From: Hofstenia miamia
Lineage: Eukaryota > Xenacoelomorpha > Acoela
DNA length: 64,000 nt
Assembly (NCBI GenBank): GCA_004352715.1
Contig: SCFE01000006.1
Location: 1,286,614-1,350,613, forward strand
Direction of reading: 5' to 3'
Positions 1 to 9,852 of this stretch are shown here, in pieces. The position numbers and the translations under genes were made by a program. The notes below the pieces were generated by a model that had not been told where the DNA came from, ran no database searches, and saw only the letters and a program-made list of their open reading frames with translations. Position 1 is the stretch's first letter. Each line of letters begins with the position of its first letter.

Positions 1-639
1 ATTGTGTTAGGGAAGAGTGGCCAAACTTGGCCAACCTGATACAAACAACTTTTTAAGAAGAGTTGTATAAGACTAGAGTCCTATTTAGATTAAGAAGTAA
101 GAAGCCATAAGACTTGGGTGTAAGTGCTGAACCTAATTGCTAAGTAAAATAACCTAAGCTCAGTGCATTTCTCATCTCATGCAATTTAGGTGATAAATTT
201 CATTATGGATGAATAGCAGTACAAGTACAATAATCATATACCTAACCTAGTTAAAGGATGGTCATTAACCATCTTGTCCACCAAATGGGTGTCATTTAAC
301 AATTCTGTTGAAAAATTAGAAACACATTTTATAAAAAGCAACAGTCAAAAGCACATAAGTAAAATAAATTTAATGAGAATCATTTGATCCAACAATGAAA
401 AAATCACACATATTTATACAAATGAAACTGGTGAAGGAATCAAACTATAGTACACCTTTGCTAACATAAATAAATAAAACAGGTTCTGTACAATAACCTT
501 TGACAAAAATACTGCATAATAATTTAAAAGAAATAATTAAGCTAAATTGCACAGTTTACAAAAGAACTAAATTCATTAATGTTGAAGTTAAAATAGATAA
601 TTGATGCAGTTATACCACAACATATTCAAGATAGTACTG
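1..639. other. AT-rich DNA with no recognisable gene
   Basis: No open frame of useful length, no repeat shared with the rest of the window and no RNA gene signature was seen. It lies upstream of the decayed coding relic and may be part of the same old insertion, but nothing shows this directly. Confidence 0.4.
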
Positions 640-2250
640 AAAACCCAGAAGGACATTAATGAGGAGGATTTTCTCTTAAGTTCATCAGCAACCAAGATGT
701 CACCTCAGATGTAGAGGATTATCAATAGAGTAGACATAGAAAAATGGAATGTTAGAATACCACCTCATTCTCTACAGTGTGTGGAAGCCAGAGATAACCA
801 CTGTTTAATACAGACTATAATTGAGTAAGAGACAAAAGATAAGATAAGAGATAGACATCTGTCAGAATAACTGTCTAAATCAGTAATAAAATACATAAGC
901 ACAGAGGCATTCACCAAAAAGCAACTGGAAAAATTGATCAAAGTTGAGAATCAAGTAGCAATCAATATATAATATATCAGAGCAAAGTTGAGAATGTGAC
1001 TAGAAGATGTACAGAAACTAAAACAAATAGGACCCTCCACCAAGTTCAGGGAGGGTGCTACACAACATAAGATGAATTATCATACAACAATTACATTAGC
1101 TAGAGCTGGTGCAACAAGCAGCACAGTAGAATTACAATAAAGAATGATCAGAAAGTAGCTACTACTGTGCAAATCACAACTAACCATAAAACTGCCAATG
1201 ATAATGCCAAATGGAAAATCATAGACAAGCTGAAAGTAAAGATCTTAGAAGAAATTTCATATGCCACAAATTTACAAAGAGCAGAGGAACTAACAAATGA
1301 TCCATTATATATAGAGTCTAAGAAACAACCTGGTATGGTTATATATGTGAGAAGACAAATACAAATATTACAATATACCAAGTTCAGTAAAAAGTATGTG
1401 GAAGAATGTATTGCTTGGATTTGTATAATCAGTATAATACTGCAAAATGAAATACCTCAATGTTTTTTATGAGTTGCAATTACAAATATCACCACATTGT
1501 ATTTAAACTTATATTTTTCCATATGGAATGTCTAAGATAATCTTCTTCCATTCAAACCAGATGCTACAAAGAATATAAAAGAAAACAAAACAAAAAAACA
1601 AGACAAACAAGGAATATTAGTTCTTCAAAAAGAGAATTAATCATAAAAACATTTCACAAAATTGAGGTAGAAGGTAGAAAATTTAAATACTCTCAAATTG
1701 CACAAAATTTATTAATGTGATTATAGAACTGTAAAAATGGGATGGGATAGAAGAACAGAATTTGAAAGCACTGGCAGTTGCAACATAGAAGCAAATCAGG
1801 TAGACCAACACATTCAAGTTTCATACACCTACAAAGGACAACAATGCTATTGAACTTTGGGAAGATCTTGAAGAAGGTTTTCATTAAGGTGATGAAGCAA
1901 ATGAATTAAATTGTTGTATTATAATCATGCTAACCCAAAATGTGTATGGAGAATGTCATCTACAAAAGAAGCCAATCACAATGATACTACATGTAAGAAA
2001 AGAGTTGATTATTTCAAAAATGTATTCAAAACTGGTAAAGTAAAAAAATGTTTAATGATGCCACACATATTGATCACAAACAGGTTAATTTTTATGGCTT
2101 AAATAAAAACTGTCAAAAACAATGTCATCACATAAAAAGTATGAAACCAGCACTAAATGAGTTACACAATCCAAAAGTTCAAGCAATGTTTACATGTAAT
2201 AGATGAGGTGTTGCAGTATATCATCATGTAAGCAAAATTAAAAAACAAAG
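640..2250 (+). pseudogene. Decayed, unrecognised coding relic
   Basis: Plus-strand frames read as protein-like, lysine- and glutamate-rich sequence for long stretches but are broken by stops and frame changes. The first segment spans about 640-1140. The longest intact piece (1167-1472) contains NHKTANDNAKWKIID and ends in a hydrophobic tail. A further segment near 1850 reads NAIELWEDLEEGF, followed by a lysine-rich piece at 1911-2102. I recognise no domain and no catalytic motif, so function is unassigned. The composition and the lack of exon borders fit an old mobile-element ORF better than a host gene. A small hairpin (ACCCTCC at 1032-1038 paired with GGAGGGT at 1050-1056), followed by GCTACA, lies inside it. 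Confidence 0.3.
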
Positions 2251-3187
2251 AGGAAAGGGTTTTAAACTTCTTTATCATAAATAAATGCTATAGAAATAAT
2301 TAAAGCATAAAAGAAAACAATTATATCAATGATGAAACAAACCAAATCAAAGTTTGTCATTATGGATTGTGTTTGTAAATTGCAAACTTGTTAATATTCA
2401 ATGTTTGGTAGTGTATTTAATTAAATAAACAACTTTTGAAAAAACCTACATGCACTTTTACTGACCATAGTAGGATGCATGATGGTTTTGTTGGCATCAT
2501 CAATAGTGATGCTGGGGCTTTAGCTGAAAATTATTACTAATCCCAATTTTCTAAATATTTTAGCTTGCATCTATATTAATTTATATTACAAAGATAAAAC
2601 AAGATAATGTAAATAAAAATTGATTCTATTTGTATTGCTAAACAAAACACTATGGAGTAATGTAATAATCATACAAAAGTAGTTAAATGAAAGTATAAAT
2701 ATCAGATAAAATGTATACAACAAAATTATATAATTTGTACTAAGTGGAATACTGAATAAGTTTTGGAATGGCTAAGAGTAAACTATTTGATTCAAGAATT
2801 AAAAAGGTAAGGGTTAAGTAGCTAATTTATATAAATAAATTGAGAGCTTTTTATAACCTACTTTCCAATACCTTTTCCTTACTTGGTTTTCTTCTTTTCT
2901 CCTTTAATTGTATGTTTTGGCACTTTTCCAAATGCACAATCAGGTTTGTTCAATTTAAATTTGGAAACTAACAATTTAAAGGGAAACTTACCTATTTATA
3001 ATTTTATTATGGCAAATGAGTAGCTTGCATGATTAAATCTTCTACCAGGAAAGAACTAAACTCTTATTGTCCATAAACAATTTGTCAAATATTTACAGAT
3101 TAATTTCAATTCTTAGTTAAAATGAATTTAATTTTACCAAATAATGAATATTTAAGCATTTTGGGGATTGTGTCACATTAAGACTAC
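2251..3187. other. AT-rich DNA with no recognisable gene
   Basis: Only short AT-rich open frames are present and no motif, tandem repeat or inverted repeat stands out. It ends where the minus-strand LTR ends at 3188. Confidence 0.4.
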
Positions 3188-4077
3188 TGTAGCATCCTCT
3201 ACCAGGCTTTGACATCCAATATTTCCATTATGTTACTATAATTAGTTTGGCATACTAGTGGGTAGGGATGTACTAAATTTAGACTCAATTTGTAAAGTGT
3301 ACTATATACTCACAATGTTGAACAATGTTGATTGTCACTAGCTGCTTAATTAATTATGTAATCAGCCATTACCGAAATATATTGGCTTTAATTAAATAAG
3401 ATAAATAATATAGCAGCTTCCTAATAATCGATACATAAATGTTCACATTATTGGTCACATTATTGTCATTAATTTGGATCTTGTTTAATATAAATATAAA
3501 TCCCTACGTTGGGCTTACCAGCATTATAATGAATTTGTTATTGTTTGTATATGTATGATAGGATTGATAGTTAGCTAAACAGAAGAAAAACTCCTAGTTG
3601 TATTCCTAACTTAAGTGCAGGTTCGTGGCTTGGAAAGCTAAACCTAGAATCATTCCCATTATGGCATCGTCACTACTACTGAACACCAACCATTTAGCTG
3701 AACATTGTATTAAATAATCAAACCATAATCAGAAATAAGTATAAGAATTCCAAAGAATTTTCTTTATCATTTGTTACAAAGAATTTCACTCTATTTATAG
3801 CTAATCCAAAAAAGTAAGGGTCGATTTCAAATTTCAAAAGTTCTTCTGCTAAGATGGCTAAAAATAATGAAAGTGAATCTGCGCCCTTCGTTTCACCAAA
3901 TTAGTAGAATCAACAGATACTAATTATAATCATTTTCACTGATAGTTCTTAGTTGCATAATGCAAAACTAATCTAAGATGATAATTAATTTTTATGATAT
4001 ATTTTTAATCACATTTAAATTTCATTTTAATTGACTCTCTTTTATTAGCCGCTTAATATCTCTTGGATGATGCTTCA
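3188..4077 (-). mobile_element. 3' LTR of a Ty3/Gypsy-like element (copy A)
   Basis: On the minus strand the sequence starts TGAAGCATCATCC and ends GAGGATGCTACA. It aligns along its length with the plus-strand LTRs at 54143, 58610 and 59760. Shared blocks include TTAGCC(G)CCATCTTAGC, a TATAAATA box, GATTATTTAATACAATGT, GCACTTAAGTTAGG and CAATATATTTCGGTAATGG. It is about 890 bp against about 1120 bp for the other copies, so it carries internal deletions. Element-internal sequence adjoins its 5' side (on the minus strand), which makes it the 3' LTR of that copy. Confidence 0.75.
3792..3799 (-). promoter_or_regulatory. LTR TATA box (copy A)
   Basis: TATAAATA on the minus strand, at the same relative place as in the three other LTR copies (54416, 58883, 60028) although flanking bases differ. 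In LTR elements the promoter for genomic RNA lies here. Conservation across diverged copies supports the assignment. Confidence 0.5.
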
Positions 4078-5596
4078 TGCCTTCTTCAGCTTGCATTATG
4101 TTTACCTCTGCTTGCTCTCTATGTACCAATGTGTCCACTTTTTGTACTATTATTTCTGCTTTCTGTTTATTTCATTTTGTTTTCTCATACTCTGGCTGTT
4201 TTGTCATCTTGTGTACTTCTTCTTTCTTTGTTGTTACCATGTTATCATACCTTAGAAATATTTCAGCATTAATGTTCTCTTAAATGTCTGTTATTTCCCT
4301 CAGTTTATTCATTTTCCTCGAAAATTCCTTGAAGTATTTTTGAAATATATTAATCCCTTTTAATCCAATCTTAATCCTCTTCTGGGCGTCAGCTCGGCTT
4401 GTATGCCCTTATTCTTCTCTTATTGCTCTTGTATAAATTTTCCTTAGGCTTTGCGGGTTCTTCACGTGTTTGTAGAGAATGCTGATGTTCTCATCTCTTC
4501 TTCCATTATTTTATCTTGGTCTTTTTTGTTTATTTTTATCATTTTTATTTTTTTTACTCATTTTTTGACATTTTATTATCATTATATTAATTACTTATAT
4601 TATACTGAATCTGCAAGGATTGATCGCGTTTGCAATATTTTTGATTAAATTCTAATTAATAATAACTTAACAGTATACTACAGAGAAAAGCATGATCACT
4701 TTAGTCATGCATCTTTCACTTTCATTTCTTAAACCTTTAATCTGTATTTTTATCGATTTTTCTTTTATTTTTATCTGGTTTGGAGTTGTTGTCCACTCAT
4801 TGTACACTCTGTTGCCATTGTCATTCCTTAGGATTATTTCCTTATACTTTTCATATACTTGCTTCTCGATTATTTTCATTGCTTTTTCCTTTGTTTTTGC
4901 TTACTATTTATATTCATTTATGAAAGATTTATCAACTCTAACATACTTTTGTAGTCTTCTCCTAGGCTGTATCATTGGTATCGAGATCGTTTACGGTGGC
5001 GTGCAGATTGATTTCTTCATTTTTATTTGTCTCTTGTTCTCTCTTTATTACCCTTTCATTGCTCGCTCAGTTGCTGGCCCTATTGTTGCAGTATAGTTCA
5101 TTTTTCCTTCTCTGTTCATGTCCTAGAAAGCTCGGGTTAGGCCTTTGTTGGTCACTTTTAGTCCTATGTTGTCCTTCTTTTCTCTTTTTTTGGTGTTACT
5201 TTCAACGTCCACAGCTAGTCGATTGTAAGGCTTTAGAAGTTCTTTTAAATCTGTTTTATTTAACTCTTCTTTGAACATAAGCTTCACCATTGCCACCATT
5301 TGTTCCTCTCTGGCTTTTTTATAGTTTTTTGATATTTTTTCTTGATTTTTTGTTGTGATTTTGTTTTCCTCTAAAATTCGTTCAACATCCATGTATATCC
5401 ATTTCTAATCCATCTATCATTCTAGCTTGACTTTACTTCTCCCCATTTTTCCATGTTGATCCTGTCGATCTTTTCCTGTGTTTTTCGAGATTGTTGTAAT
5501 TTCATTGAAATTAGCAATTATTCTTTGTCTATTCTTTGTCATTGAGTTTTTGTAAAGTTTTTGTATACATTTTCCATATCCATACTGGCTCCATTA
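4078..5596 (-). pseudogene. Ty3/Gypsy copy A internal remnant
   Basis: Minus-strand coding, heavily mutated. The part next to the LTR (4460-4078) is a diverged copy of the segment at 7956-7601 and shows FSRKMNKLREIT and the end MQAEEG. Farther upstream (5400-4690) is another lysine/glutamate-rich, coiled-coil-like piece whose longest open part (5392-5123) begins MDVERILEENKITTK. No RT, protease or integrase motif is left, so this copy is either internally deleted or non-autonomous. The long hydrophobic plus-strand frames over this interval are only the complement of lysine-rich coding and are not proposed as genes. Confidence 0.5.
4585..4685 (+). mobile_element. Short LINE endonuclease fragment inside Gypsy copy A
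   Basis: About 100 bp matching the LINE piece at 5800-5870. The plus-strand frame reads YTESARIDRVCNIF here against YSESIRIDRICNIF there. It interrupts the minus-strand Gypsy sequence, which continues on both sides. It may be a truncated insertion or a contig mosaic. Confidence 0.5.
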
Positions 5597-6035
5597 TTCA
5601 TCATCTCAGCGCTTTTTATTATTAAACAAGTATCGAACTCATATAGTAATGAATTAGTAAAGAATTACTAAAATCATGAATCATGCTATAAAGATGAATT
5701 TTTCATCTTAATTTTGCAATCACAAAATCGATGAAACAGACAATGCTATTCTAGAGAATAAATTATTAACATCTTCGGTGATTTCAATATTAATTACTTC
5801 AATTATTCTGAATCCATTAGGATTGATCGCATTTGCAATATTTTTGCATAAAAACTAGTTAATAATACCATATCGACTAGGCATTCCAATCTACTTGACT
5901 ATTTTATAACTGATAGTTCTAATAAATATCTAAGTTTTATATTTGAATCATTCTTGAATCATTCTGTTTGCGTCTATATTAGTAATTACAAAGTAATTAC
6001 AAATTAAATTCGAATAAAAAAAAGTATTCAAGGAA
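5597..6035 (+). pseudogene. LINE endonuclease-domain fragment
   Basis: The plus-strand frame from about 5765 shows the motif GDFNINYFNYSES at 5777, then LLDYFITDSSN, the pattern of the C-terminal half of the apurinic endonuclease domain of non-LTR retrotransposons (asparagine/aspartate catalytic GDFN, then the S/D step before the final histidine). A stop follows ICNIFA. Position 5597-5792 is repeated almost exactly at 7385-7589, beside an N join, so part of this is probably duplicated by assembly. The same LINE resumes after the gap. Confidence 0.6.
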
Positions 6036-7035
6036 NNNNNNNNNNNNNNNNNNNNNNNNNNNNNNNNNNNNNNNNNNNNNNNNNNNNNNNNNNNNNNNNN
6101 NNNNNNNNNNNNNNNNNNNNNNNNNNNNNNNNNNNNNNNNNNNNNNNNNNNNNNNNNNNNNNNNNNNNNNNNNNNNNNNNNNNNNNNNNNNNNNNNNNNN
6201 NNNNNNNNNNNNNNNNNNNNNNNNNNNNNNNNNNNNNNNNNNNNNNNNNNNNNNNNNNNNNNNNNNNNNNNNNNNNNNNNNNNNNNNNNNNNNNNNNNNN
6301 NNNNNNNNNNNNNNNNNNNNNNNNNNNNNNNNNNNNNNNNNNNNNNNNNNNNNNNNNNNNNNNNNNNNNNNNNNNNNNNNNNNNNNNNNNNNNNNNNNNN
6401 NNNNNNNNNNNNNNNNNNNNNNNNNNNNNNNNNNNNNNNNNNNNNNNNNNNNNNNNNNNNNNNNNNNNNNNNNNNNNNNNNNNNNNNNNNNNNNNNNNNN
6501 NNNNNNNNNNNNNNNNNNNNNNNNNNNNNNNNNNNNNNNNNNNNNNNNNNNNNNNNNNNNNNNNNNNNNNNNNNNNNNNNNNNNNNNNNNNNNNNNNNNN
6601 NNNNNNNNNNNNNNNNNNNNNNNNNNNNNNNNNNNNNNNNNNNNNNNNNNNNNNNNNNNNNNNNNNNNNNNNNNNNNNNNNNNNNNNNNNNNNNNNNNNN
6701 NNNNNNNNNNNNNNNNNNNNNNNNNNNNNNNNNNNNNNNNNNNNNNNNNNNNNNNNNNNNNNNNNNNNNNNNNNNNNNNNNNNNNNNNNNNNNNNNNNNN
6801 NNNNNNNNNNNNNNNNNNNNNNNNNNNNNNNNNNNNNNNNNNNNNNNNNNNNNNNNNNNNNNNNNNNNNNNNNNNNNNNNNNNNNNNNNNNNNNNNNNNN
6901 NNNNNNNNNNNNNNNNNNNNNNNNNNNNNNNNNNNNNNNNNNNNNNNNNNNNNNNNNNNNNNNNNNNNNNNNNNNNNNNNNNNNNNNNNNNNNNNNNNNN
7001 NNNNNNNNNNNNNNNNNNNNNNNNNNNNNNNNNNN
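6036..7035. other. Assembly gap of 1000 N
   Basis: Exactly 1000 N, a conventional placeholder length. The bases just before (from 5967) and just after are the same LINE sequence (both contain the AAAAAAGTA..TTCAAGGAA block), so the real gap may be zero or negative. Open frames across it are meaningless. Confidence 0.95.
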
Positions 7036-7589
7036 AAAAAAGTAATATATTCAAGGAACTTTCGTAAATTTAATGAAAATGTTTTTATAAGTTTGCTGAA
7101 GAACAATCCATTCGAACGCATCTATTCATTCAATAACGGCGAAGCTATGCTTAAATTCATAATTTCTGAAATCACTCATGCATNAATGTTTGCGTCTATA
7201 TTAGTAATTACAAGTTAATTTCGAATAAAAAAAAGTATTCAAGGAACTTTCGTAAATTTAATGAAAATATTTTTATAAGTTTGCTGAAGAACATTCCGTT
7301 CGAACGCATCTATACGTTCAATAACCGCGAAGCCATGCTTAAATTCATAATTTCTGAAATCACTCATGCATTAAATTGCGTAGCCCAGCTTTCTCATCAT
7401 CTCAGCGCTTTTTATTATTAAACAAGTATCGAACTCATATAGTAATGAATTAGTAAATTTTTGCTATAATCATGAATCATGCTATAAAGATGAATTTTTC
7501 ATCTTAATTTTGCAATCACAAAATCGATGAAACAGACAATGCTATTCTAGAGAATAAATTATTAACATCTTCGGTGATTTCAATATTAA
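7036..7589 (+). pseudogene. LINE fragment downstream of the endonuclease, partly duplicated
   Basis: The plus strand reads FRKFNENVFISLLKNNP and LKFIISEITHALN, the linker typical between the endonuclease and reverse transcriptase of a LINE ORF2. The segment 7036-7182 is repeated at 7190-7370 after a single N at 7183, with a few substitutions. 7385-7589 repeats 5597-5792. Both repeats sit at N joins, which points to unmerged contig ends or two alleles. Confidence 0.55.
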
Positions 7590-7590
7590 N

Positions 7591-7956
7591 ATGATGCTAC
7601 ATGCCCTCCTCAGCTTGCATTATTTTTAGCACTGCCTGCTCTTCATGTACCAATGTGTCCACTTTTTGTATTATTAATTCTGCTTGCTGATCATCCCAAT
7701 TTGTTTTCTCAAACTCTGGCTGTTTTGTCATCTTGAGTACTGCCTCTTGCTCTGTTGTTACCATGTTAGCATACCTCAGAAATTTTGCCTCTTTAATGTT
7801 CTCTGAAATGGGTGTTATTTCCCTCAGTTCATTCATTTTCCTCGAAAATATCTTGTAGTATTTTTGATATAAATGAATCCCTTTCAATCCAATCATGAGG
7901 GTCATCTGGGCGTCAGCTCAGCTTGTATGCCCTAATTCATCTGGTATTGCTGTTGT
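7591..7956 (-). pseudogene. 3' end of Gypsy copy B internal ORF, polypurine tract and first bases of 3' LTR
   Basis: Minus-strand open frame of 102 residues (7905-7597) with FSRKMNELREITPISENI, EAVLKMTKQPEFEK and a charged coiled-coil end, QAEEGM. Its stop codon TAG is read from the LTR start itself: the LTR begins TGTAGCATCAT at 7601, and the coding end GAGGAGGGCA doubles as a polypurine tract. No transmembrane segment is visible. The block is bounded by a single N on each side (7590, 7957) and splits the LINE, so its placement may be a scaffolding choice. Confidence 0.55.
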
Positions 7957-7957
7957 N

Positions 7958-9852
7958 TACCGCAAATCCGCTTTTGAGTCTAGGACTAGACTATACTTCA
8001 AACAGCTGGATAAATTTAGCCAGAAATGCAATTTTTGAATAAAAGTATTGGAAAAACTAAAGGTTTATCTGTGAACGTTGAAGAAATTAAGTACGATAAT
8101 AAGATATATAAGAATAAGAAAGATATTGCAATTATTTTCAACAAAACTTTTGAAAAAATGGGTAAATTTAAGTTTGAGCGTGAAACTAACAATAGCCAAC
8201 TGATAAAAATTGTGAAAAATGTCTTAATATCATACTATCATTTGAAACAAGCGGTAAAAAATCTTGATAGTAATAAATCGTGTGGCTCTAGCCATACTGG
8301 ATAATTAAAAACTATTTTGACATTTTTGGACAATATCTTCTTGTAGCATTTAATCAATGCATTATCAAGAATAACTTCCCTATTATCTTAAAAAATTCTG
8401 ATATCTCACCTGTTTATAAAAAAGGAGATCCTTCCAACCCAAACAATTATCGACCCATCAGTATTACACATCCCTTTGCTAAAATCTTTGAGAAGCTCTT
8501 AGCTAAGCAAATTTACGCTTTTCTCAATGACAATAGTATTTAGATAACCAATTTGGATTTAGGCCTAAATATAGTACAACCGACGCAATATTATCTATTA
8601 CAGAAAAAATTAAATCAAATCTGAATAACAATTTGTCGACATCTATTGCCTTATTGGATCTTAGTAAACCTTTTAATTCAATGAATTTTAATATTTTAGA
8701 AAGCAAATTAGAAAATCAAGGTTTCAGTAAAAGTGCTAAAAATCTCATTATGAATTTCTTAAGTAACCGAAAACAACGGGTAAAAATTAGCAACACTTAT
8801 TCTGATTATATTACTACTAATCAGGTGTTCCTCAAGGAACAGTATTAGGGCCCGTTTTATTCGCACTGTATGTCAATTATATATCGAATACTTTAAAAAA
8901 CGGAACGATATATCATAATATGTGGATGATACATGTATATTAAGAGAAGTGAAAAATCCATATGACGCAACCAAGCTTTTAACAAGAGATATTGAAAATC
9001 TTATTAGGTATTTTAATAGAAATAAGTTAAAAGTTAATCCTGATAAAACACAATTTATTATTTTCACACCAAAGCAATACCAAAAAAATTCTAATATCAA
9101 AATTAAAGTAGGAGATAATTAAATTAAGCAAAGCAATTCTATTAATTATCTTGGTGTAGTAATTGATAGAGATTTACGTTTTACTGAATTTTTTTCATCA
9201 AAATGTAGGAAAATGGCCTCTGGTATTAAATATTTATATCATTTGCGCAATGTAGGGTAGTCCTTTCAATCGCAAATGCTTAACTCTTTTGTGCTAAATA
9301 ACTTTAACCATTGTTGTTTTTTATTCCAAAATATCACATCAAATAATCTATCATCACTAGCAAAAATATTCAATTGGGCAATAAGAACTCTGAATTATAT
9401 TGATAAGCATAAATCAGTGAGCACTTTTATAAAAGGTGGCAATGTTCTTGCACCATTGTACTTTATCGAATATCAAACTCTTTGTATGATACACAAGTAT
9501 GTACACAATTCAAAATCTACGCACTTTTTAAGCAATTATATCAAAACCAGTGATAGAAATTACAATTTGCATATTTAGTATTAATCGTCCAGATTCATTT
9601 TAAGCTTCTAGATTATGGAATGTCTTAAATCTCGAAATATAAAAGGAACAAAATTATAAACATTTCATAATAAAAATTTAAAAAAATTTGTTATACAAAC
9701 AATCACTATTAGGAATATCAAACAAATCAAGCGCATGGACAGATTTCATTTGAAATTTACGCCCTTTAATTAAGTGTGCATATTTTTAATTTTGTAAATA
9801 TACATGTATAGTAGTTTGTAGTATTTGTTTGTTTGGTTATTTTAGCAATAAA
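7958..9852 (+). pseudogene. LINE ORF2 reverse transcriptase, CR1/jockey-like, with 3' end
   Basis: Broken plus-strand reading of a non-LTR reverse transcriptase. In order: the linker (NKSIGKTKG; 8026-8304), KNSDISPVYKKGDPSNPNNY then RPIS (about 8393-8460), FGFRPKYSTTDA (about 8550), LLDLSKPFNSMN for the usual D-KAFD motif (8651), GVPQGT-LGPVLFALYV (8826-8876), catalytic YVDD (8919-8930), NRNKLKVNPDKTQ (about 9018) and the thumb with NYLGVVIDRDL (9148). Stops and frameshifts lie at 8302, 8540, 8846, 9120 and 9258. An AATAAA at 9847-9852 closes the element just before Gypsy sequence resumes. This LINE looks inserted into Gypsy copy B in opposite orientation. Confidence 0.8.

Noticed and set aside
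4063-5274. Several hydrophobic plus-strand frames that look like membrane proteins
   Set aside because: They are the T-rich complement of lysine/glutamate-rich minus-strand Gypsy coding.
5948-7121. Very long minus-strand open frames across the 1000-N gap
   Set aside because: They consist almost wholly of unknown bases; the same applies to frames across 60888-61887.
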